Shown here in pieces: positions 8,314-12,335 of a stretch of DNA of 12,335 nt. The DNA is from Rickettsiella sp. (lineage in GTDB: Bacteria > Pseudomonadota > Gammaproteobacteria > Diplorickettsiales > Diplorickettsiaceae): NCBI GenBank assembly GCA_031119195.1, contig JAVHYG010000044.1:1-12335 (forward strand). The letters run 5' to 3'. The number at the start of each line of letters is the position of its first letter. Positions within the stretch are counted from its first letter, which is position 1. The position numbers and the translations under genes were made by a program. The notes beneath the pieces are model-generated. The model saw only the letters and a list, made by a program, of their open reading frames with translations, ran no database searches and had not been told where the DNA came from.

Positions 8314-8985
8314 ATGCGGACAAATAAAAGCTTTACTTCCTATTTTATATCCTTGTATGAAAGTTTGCTGGCTATGTATGGCCGGCAGGCCTGGTGGCCA
8401 GCTGATAGCCCTTTTGAAATAATGGTTGGTGCTATCCTCACTCAAAATACTAGCTGGTCAAATGTTGAAAAGGCTTTAAACAAACTTAAGCAAACGATTC
8501 TTTTGACGCCTGAAAATGTCTTATTACTTTCTCAGGATGAATTGGAGCACTGTTTAAAACCAGCTGGTTTTTTTCGCGTAAAAACACAACGTTTACAGTT
8601 TTATTGTCGTTGGTATTTATCGCAAGGGGCATATAATGGCTTACAGCAATTTACTACGCTAGAGCTGCGTGAGCTTTTACTGCATGTTCATGGCATTGGG
8701 CAAGAAACAGCAGATGATATTTTATTATATGCGTTGAGTCGCCCTGTGTTTGTGATAGATGCCTATACCCGACGTTTATTACAACGTTTACAGATTATAA
8801 ACGGGAATGAAAAATATGAGGCCTTACGCTGTTTGTTTGAAAATAACTTATCGAAAAAAGTGGACTTATATAATCAATTTCATGCCTTGATTGTATTGCA
8901 TGCCAAACAACGTTGTCGTAAAACTAAACCAGACTGTAAAAATTGTAAGCTTACTGAAATGTGTTTTTTTACTAAAAGTACTTGA
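8314..8985 (+). CDS. Endonuclease III-related HhH-GPD DNA glycosylase family protein (COG2231-like)
   Basis: The 223-residue product is a base-excision-repair glycosylase homologue acting on damaged or mismatched bases in DNA. Residues 28-50 carry the WWPADSPFEIMVGAILTQNT block typical of this family. The helix-hairpin-helix is HGIGQETAD (126-134) and the conserved catalytic aspartate is D149 in VIDAY. C201, C208, C211 and C217 make the C-x6-C-x2-C-x5-C [4Fe-4S] pattern of endonuclease III. The position of the Nth Schiff-base lysine is glutamate (GQET), so it is probably a monofunctional glycosylase without lyase activity; true nth is therefore unlikely. The substrate cannot be read from sequence. 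No good Shine-Dalgarno site precedes ATG 8314; AAAGGA lies 39 bases upstream, so the start is somewhat uncertain. It stands alone, 123 bases after the giant gene, with no clear terminator on either side. Confidence 0.85.
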   Translation: MRTNKSFTSYFISLYESLLAMYGRQAWWPADSPFEIMVGAILTQNTSWSNVEKALNKLKQTILLTPENVLLLSQDELEHCLKPAGFFRVKTQRLQFYCRWYLSQGAYNGLQQFTTLELRELLLHVHGIGQETADDILLYALSRPVFVIDAYTRRLLQRLQIINGNEKYEALRCLFENNLSKKVDLYNQFHALIVLHAKQRCRKTKPDCKNCKLTEMCFFTKST

Positions 8986-9085
8986 TGACTAGCTTACTTA
9001 ACTGGCGATTTCGTGGATGTGTATGATTACATTTTTGCGGTTCCTTGTGCCAAATTCCTAATTACTTTAAAAATATGTAAAAAAG

Positions 9086-9397
9086 TTATTCTGGTTCTTC
9101 ATAAGATTCATGCATCTTTAAGTGGTTTTCATCTGCAAACTTCATAATACATTCAAATACTTCAGGATTAGTTTCTTTGAGTCGCGGATCGATTATCAGA
9201 CATTTTGCATGACTTTCACTATCTACGATAGGGCGAAGTTGCGGAGAATAGGCAATGCGTCGATTATTAAAGCTAGCTAAACAACCACACATGCGTTCTG
9301 CCCAATCACTGGGACGAAATTTTTCACCACTTTCAGTAATTCCTTCAATAACAATTCGTTTTTCTTTGGTATGTTTATGTGTTGTATTTTCTAACAT
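9086..9397 (-). CDS. DUF3579 family protein
   Basis: The 103-residue product matches my memory of the DUF3579 family, small soluble proteins of beta- and gammaproteobacteria with no known function. Diagnostic parts are IVIEGITESGEKFRPSDWAER (residues 15-35), the YSPQLRP segment (50-56), KCLIIDPRL (65-73) and the FADENHLK end (87-94). Length is normal for the family. There is no signal peptide or membrane segment. It is the last gene of the leftward rpoH cluster, 53 bases after the CYTH gene, and converges on the glycosylase gene with about 100 bases between the stops. No strong Shine-Dalgarno site is visible before the ATG, so the start rests on family alignment. Confidence 0.82.
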   Translation of the reverse strand: MLENTTHKHTKEKRIVIEGITESGEKFRPSDWAERMCGCLASFNNRRIAYSPQLRPIVDSESHAKCLIIDPRLKETNPEVFECIMKFADENHLKMHESYEEPE

Positions 9398-9450
9398 AAA
9401 TGTTCATTCTTATATACTGAATTAATTTTACAGTAATATTATATGATTAA

Positions 9451-10089
9451 CTATGAGTCTGTGGATGACAAATTATTGTCAATATTATAGAGCTGATAAC
9501 CACGTTGTGCTTTACTTTGTATCTCTAAACTAAGAGGAATTGATTGTTTGAGGATTTCCGCTACTTTATTAAGTTGTTTTGCATCACCTTGTTTTAATTC
9601 TAACTCAATTTCATGTAAAGGTATTGTACGTCGTTGTGTATTTACACTACCTACATCTAGAACTAGTTCTATTTGTGTGTTTTCAATCTGTAAATTCCAG
9701 GCTGTTCTTTTAATGTTGGTATTAAATAATTCAATTAAAGCTTGTTTACCAATAATAGAATCGAGTTTTTTGAAGATTGTTTTATCTTCAAAAGAATGAA
9801 TGCATGGAACTACATCTTGTATGGGTTGATCCCATTCATGGCGGTGATGGAGCTCGTCTATTTGTTCGCCTGCGGTTTTTAACGTTTGTATAGTCACATT
9901 TTCTGTTTCTCGAATACGCAGTGAAAGTCCTTGTCGCCATAATCGTAAATCCGGGGTATCAAAATAACGACTGATTAATTGCTCGGAATAAGGTGTAAGG
10001 TTATTAGATTGAATTAAAAGAGGATGTCGTTGCAATAGTGCCGTATGGGCGGGATCAATAGTTAATTTCAATTCAATTTCGAGAAACAT
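9451..10089 (-). CDS. CYTH domain protein, likely inorganic triphosphatase type
   Basis: The 212-residue product is a single CYTH (triphosphate tunnel) domain. The signature ExExK is E4, E6, K8 at the N-terminus. Further tunnel residues follow in order: R58 and R60 (LRIRE), K71 (TLKT), R83 and E85 (HRHEW), E160, E162 and E164 (HEIELEL), and a C-terminal SKAQRGY segment as in E. coli YgiF. Enzymes of this type hydrolyse inorganic triphosphate or related triphosphates with a divalent metal in the cytoplasm. YgiF itself is about twice as long because of a C-terminal CHAD domain, which is absent here, so I do not give the symbol. The gene starts 21 bases after the small gene downstream of rpoH and is probably cotranscribed. 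The Shine-Dalgarno site is weak. Confidence 0.85.
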   Translation of the reverse strand: MFLEIELKLTIDPAHTALLQRHPLLIQSNNLTPYSEQLISRYFDTPDLRLWRQGLSLRIRETENVTIQTLKTAGEQIDELHHRHEWDQPIQDVVPCIHSFEDKTIFKKLDSIIGKQALIELFNTNIKRTAWNLQIENTQIELVLDVGSVNTQRRTIPLHEIELELKQGDAKQLNKVAEILKQSIPLSLEIQSKAQRGYQLYNIDNNLSSTDS

Positions 10090-10110
10090 AAATAGGATTA
10101 TATTGATAAT

Positions 10111-10281
10111 TCAGTTTATTTTGGGGTTGTCGCGTTGATTAAACAACTGTTGATACTCTTCAATTTCATTTTGTTGGGATTGCGATTTATTAAAATTACT
10201 TTGGTCAAAAAGACATAAGAAGGTATCAATTTCACTGACGTAATTTCCAGCGGTTTTAAAACAGTTCATAATTGACATCAT
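10111..10281 (-). CDS. Small hypothetical protein overlapping the rpoH stop
   Basis: This 56-residue frame starts MMSIMNCFKTAGNYVSEIDT and ends QRDNPKIN, with stop TGA at 10113-10111. Its ATG overlaps the rpoH TGA in an ATGA arrangement, the classic sign of translational coupling. It then leaves only 21 bases before the CYTH gene, so it fills the gap of a tight leftward operon. The sequence is soluble, Gln/Asn/Glu-rich and probably two helices (about 8-26 and 34-50). It has no signal peptide, and I do not recognise a family. A second in-frame ATG follows directly. Because the frame fits the operon spacing exactly and reads as ordinary protein, I consider it a real gene. Its role is unknown, possibly linked to the heat-shock sigma factor only by context. 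Confidence 0.65.
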   Translation of the reverse strand: MMSIMNCFKTAGNYVSEIDTFLCLFDQSNFNKSQSQQNEIEEYQQLFNQRDNPKIN

Positions 10282-11150
10282 GTTGTGCTCTCGATAGCGA
10301 TACGCAGTTCTTTTATAGCTTTTTGTTCAAGTTGGCGTACTCGCTCTGCAGATACTTGATAGCGATTTGCTAATTCTTGTAAGGTCGCTTTAGGTTCAGC
10401 AAGCCATCGTTCTCTAATGATAGCTTGGGCTCGGGGATCTAATTGGGCGAGCGCGTGATGTAAATTGATTTGATTAGACTCTGCCGAGTCACTGGCTTCT
10501 AATAAACGAGCTGGATCATAACGGGTATCTTCAAAATGGATATTGAGTAGGGGATAACTAGTTGATTTGGAATCCGTATTTTCGTCGGCGCTAATATCTA
10601 AGCTCATATCGTGAGAAGCTAAGCGAGCTTCCATTTCGCGTACAGTTTCAGGTTTTACACCCAGATCTTGTGCTACAGCTTCGATCTCTTTTTGGTTGAA
10701 CCAGCCCAAACGCGACTTCATTTTGCGTAAGTTAAAAAATAATTTACGTTGTGCTTTAGTGGTCGCAACTTTAACGATACGCCAGTTTTTTAATATAAAT
10801 TCTTGAATCTCTGCTTTAACCCAATGGACAGCAAAAGAGATTAATCGAACACCAACTTTGGGGTCAAAGCGTTTGACGGCTTTCATCAGACCGATATTCC
10901 CTTCTTGAATAAGGTCAGCAAGGGCAAGTCCATAGCCCATATACGTTTGTGCAATATGTACCACAAACCGTAGGTTAGCAATGATTAGTTTTTTTGCGGC
11001 GTGCAGATCTTGATGGTAATAATAGCGTTCTGCTAATTCGGTTTCTTCTTGTGCAGTTAAAACAGGAATTTGTCTGAGTCGCGCAAGGTAAGCATCTGTG
11101 CTAGTAGTAGGGAGTGCGGTATAAAGTTTTTGTAAATGCGTATTATTCAT
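10278..11150 (-). CDS. rpoH: Heat-shock RNA polymerase sigma factor RpoH (sigma-32)
   Basis: The 290-residue product directs RNA polymerase to heat-shock promoters for chaperones and proteases. It has the full group-3 sigma layout. Region 2 (about 50-130) contains NLRFVVHIAQTYMGYGLALADLIQEG in two parts and the region 2.4 helix before NWRIVKVATTKAQ. The RpoH box QRKLFFNLR (135-142), specific for RpoH and not RpoD or RpoS, follows. Region 4.2 ends in a helix-turn-helix (about 256-277, TLQELANRYQVSAERVRQLE). Length is normal (E. coli 284). The start is supported by GGAG five bases upstream. It leads a leftward cluster with a 56-residue protein, a CYTH protein and a DUF3579 protein, and is divergent from ispG. 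In E. coli rpoH follows ftsX, which is not the case here. Confidence 0.96.
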   Translation of the reverse strand: MNNTHLQKLYTALPTTSTDAYLARLRQIPVLTAQEETELAERYYYHQDLHAAKKLIIANLRFVVHIAQTYMGYGLALADLIQEGNIGLMKAVKRFDPKVGVRLISFAVHWVKAEIQEFILKNWRIVKVATTKAQRKLFFNLRKMKSRLGWFNQKEIEAVAQDLGVKPETVREMEARLASHDMSLDISADENTDSKSTSYPLLNIHFEDTRYDPARLLEASDSAESNQINLHHALAQLDPRAQAIIRERWLAEPKATLQELANRYQVSAERVRQLEQKAIKELRIAIESTT

Positions 11151-11155
11151 CGGGA

Positions 11156-11159
11156 CTCC
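11156..11159 (-). promoter_or_regulatory. Ribosome binding site of rpoH
   Basis: Minus-strand GGAG lies five bases before the rpoH ATG (11150-11148), a good spacing, and fixes the start. Confidence 0.65.
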
Positions 11160-11192
11160 ATCTTGCCTTTCGAATTGTTTTTAGCCGTTCAC

Positions 11193-11220
11193 TTGACTGT
11201 ATAATGTGCTAGAGTATATC
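11193..11220 (+). promoter_or_regulatory. Candidate ispG promoter, overlapping that of rpoH
   Basis: TTGACT (11193-11198) and TATATC (11215-11220) are spaced by 16 bases; an exact TATAAT at 11200-11205 with TTGTTT 18 bases upstream is a second option. Either lies 50-75 bases before the ispG ATG and overlaps the opposing rpoH promoter candidate, so the two polymerases could not bind together. Confidence 0.4.
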
Positions 11221-11224
11221 GCAA
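11196..11224 (-). promoter_or_regulatory. Candidate rpoH promoter
   Basis: On the minus strand TTGCGA (11224-11219) and TACAGT (11201-11196) are separated by 17 bases, each matching the sigma-70 consensus at four of six positions. The start of transcription would be about 40 bases before the rpoH ATG. An alternative -10 is TATACT just downstream of the -35 box. Confidence 0.35.
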
Positions 11225-11274
11225 TCGTTTTTTTATTTCATCTATTTTTAGACCAACTAACGTTGATAATCGTT

Positions 11275-12335
11275 ATGGCTGAGTTACCTATAAAACGTCG
11301 TACGAGTTTAATAGTCAAAATCGGCTCAGTCTTCGTCGGTGGTGGGGGTCCTATCGTTGTTCAGTCAATGACTAATACCGACACAGAAGATTGTATAACG
11401 ACGTCTCGGCAGATTATTGAATTAGCCAAGGCGGGTTCCGAGCTAGTGCGAATTACTGTCAATACAGAAAAAGCCGCTAAGCAGGTGCCATTTATTCGTG
11501 ATAAGGTGAGGCAAGCGGGCTGTTTTGTTCCTATTGTTGGGGATTTTCACTACAATGGCCATCGTTTATTACGAGATTATCCCGCTTGCGCAAAGGCTTT
11601 GGATAAATATCGTATCAATCCAGGTAATGTGGGTTATGGTGATAAACGCGATAAGCAGTTTACTGATGTTGTTGAAATTGCGCTCAAATTTAACAAACCT
11701 ATTCGTATCGGTGTAAATTGGGGAAGTTTAGATCAAGACCTCAGTGCTAAGCAGATGGATAAAAATGCCAAACTGATCCATCCGCGTTCTGCGACTGAGG
11801 TGCTTCGAGAGACCCTTGTTTTATCGGCTTTAATCAGTGCTGAGTTGGCAGAAAAAATAGGCTTGCCAGCTGATCGTATCATTTTGTCGTGTAAAGTGAG
11901 TCGCGTACAGGATCTGATTGCCATTCATCGCGATTTGGCTAGCCGATGTGTCTATGCTATCCATTTAGGTTTGACAGAGGCAGGTATGGGGTCCAAGGGT
12001 GTTGTGGCAACAACCGCTGCTTTAGCTGTTTTATTGCAAGAGGGCATTGGTGACACAATTAGGGCTTCTCTAACCCCTGAACCCGGTGGCGATCGAACTC
12101 GGGAAGTTACTGTTTGCCAACAGATTTTACAAACTATGGGTCTTCGTAATTTTATGCCTTCAGTTTCAGCCTGTCCGGGTTGTGGCCGTACGGGAAGTAG
12201 TTATTTTCAGCAACTAGCTAATGAAGTTGAAACCTTTCTTAAAGCTCGTTTGGTGGAATGGCGCAAAGAGTACCTTGGTGTAGAAGAGTTATCGGTTGCT
12301 GTGATGGGATGTATTGTCAATGGCCCGGGCGAGAG
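11275..12335 (+). CDS. ispG: (E)-4-hydroxy-3-methylbut-2-enyl-diphosphate synthase, C-terminus cut by window edge
   Basis: IspG (GcpE) reductively converts methylerythritol cyclodiphosphate to HMBPP in the penultimate step of the MEP isoprenoid pathway, in the cytoplasm, with electrons from flavodoxin or ferredoxin. I translated 353 complete codons from ATG 11275; the frame continues past the right edge. The N-terminal TIM-barrel has IVVQSMTNTDTED, VRITVN, VGDFHYNGH, RINPGNVGYGDK and RIGVNWGSL in family order. The C-terminal [4Fe-4S] domain has C300 and C303 in CPGCGRT, C346 in MGCIVNGPGE, and the ligand glutamate E353 at the very edge. These match C270, C273, C305 and E312 of E. coli IspG. 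The numbering is longer than in E. coli, as in the long Legionella/Coxiella-type enzymes with extra helices before HPRSATEVL. No clear Shine-Dalgarno site precedes the ATG; the start is chosen from the family N-terminus. Confidence 0.95.
   Translation, partial: MAELPIKRRTSLIVKIGSVFVGGGGPIVVQSMTNTDTEDCITTSRQIIELAKAGSELVRITVNTEKAAKQVPFIRDKVRQAGCFVPIVGDFHYNGHRLLRDYPACAKALDKYRINPGNVGYGDKRDKQFTDVVEIALKFNKPIRIGVNWGSLDQDLSAKQMDKNAKLIHPRSATEVLRETLVLSALISAELAEKIGLPADRIILSCKVSRVQDLIAIHRDLASRCVYAIHLGLTEAGMGSKGVVATTAALAVLLQEGIGDTIRASLTPEPGGDRTREVTVCQQILQTMGLRNFMPSVSACPGCGRTGSSYFQQLANEVETFLKARLVEWRKEYLGVEELSVAVMGCIVNGPGE

Noticed and set aside
8281..8320. ATG 8285 as start of the glycosylase gene
   Set aside because: It is better spaced from AAAGGA but is out of frame with the glycosylase; its frame stops after a short unrelated peptide.
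8986..9085. Possible bidirectional terminator between the convergent genes
   Set aside because: Only a five-pair ACTTT/AAAGT stem is visible, too weak to annotate.
9548..9799. 83-codon plus-strand frame
   Set aside because: Antisense to the CYTH gene, whose motifs are clear.
11525..11924. Two 63-codon frames, one on each strand
   Set aside because: Both lie inside ispG, which is continuous with all family motifs.

Overview
The window looks like a low-GC, host-associated gammaproteobacterium of the Legionellales, most like the Rickettsiella/Diplorickettsia/Coxiella side. This is inferred from an ankyrin-bearing giant protein in an AT-rich accessory region beside housekeeping genes (rpoH, ispG, a DUF3579 gene) of gammaproteobacterial type. 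The taxonomy is not proven from the sequence.

Left part (1-8190), accessory and very AT-rich. Two large divergent genes share a 512-bp intergenic region. The minus-strand gene (start 2668, running off the left edge) encodes at least 889 residues with no recognised family. It has a helical N-terminal half, a Thr/Ser/Pro-rich linker, a cluster of membrane segments, a Ser-rich linker and a coiled-coil tail. The plus-strand gene (3181-8190) encodes 1669 residues. It carries a collagenase-like (peptidase M9, gluzincin) metalloprotease domain with the zinc motif HEVTH and a downstream glutamate, then ankyrin repeats, a transmembrane helix and a long helical C-terminal tail. The two proteins share the same modular order, and I suggest they are a pair of envelope-anchored or secreted host-interaction proteins. 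The region between them holds an inverted copy of one gene's leader, an AT-only hairpin and a palindrome at a possible promoter.

Middle and right part (8314-12335), chromosomal backbone and visibly less AT-rich. An endonuclease III-related HhH-GPD protein with a [4Fe-4S] motif reads rightward. It converges on a leftward cluster of rpoH (heat-shock sigma factor), a previously easy-to-miss 56-codon gene overlapping the rpoH stop by ATGA, a CYTH-domain phosphatase-like protein, and a DUF3579 protein. Divergent from rpoH is ispG (isoprenoid synthesis, MEP pathway), cut by the right edge just after its third cluster cysteine. The rpoH and ispG promoter candidates overlap face to face.

No rRNA, tRNA, CRISPR array or insertion sequence was seen. 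The strongest candidates for something undescribed are the M9-ankyrin-membrane fusion, its architectural partner on the other strand, and the small gene translationally coupled to rpoH.
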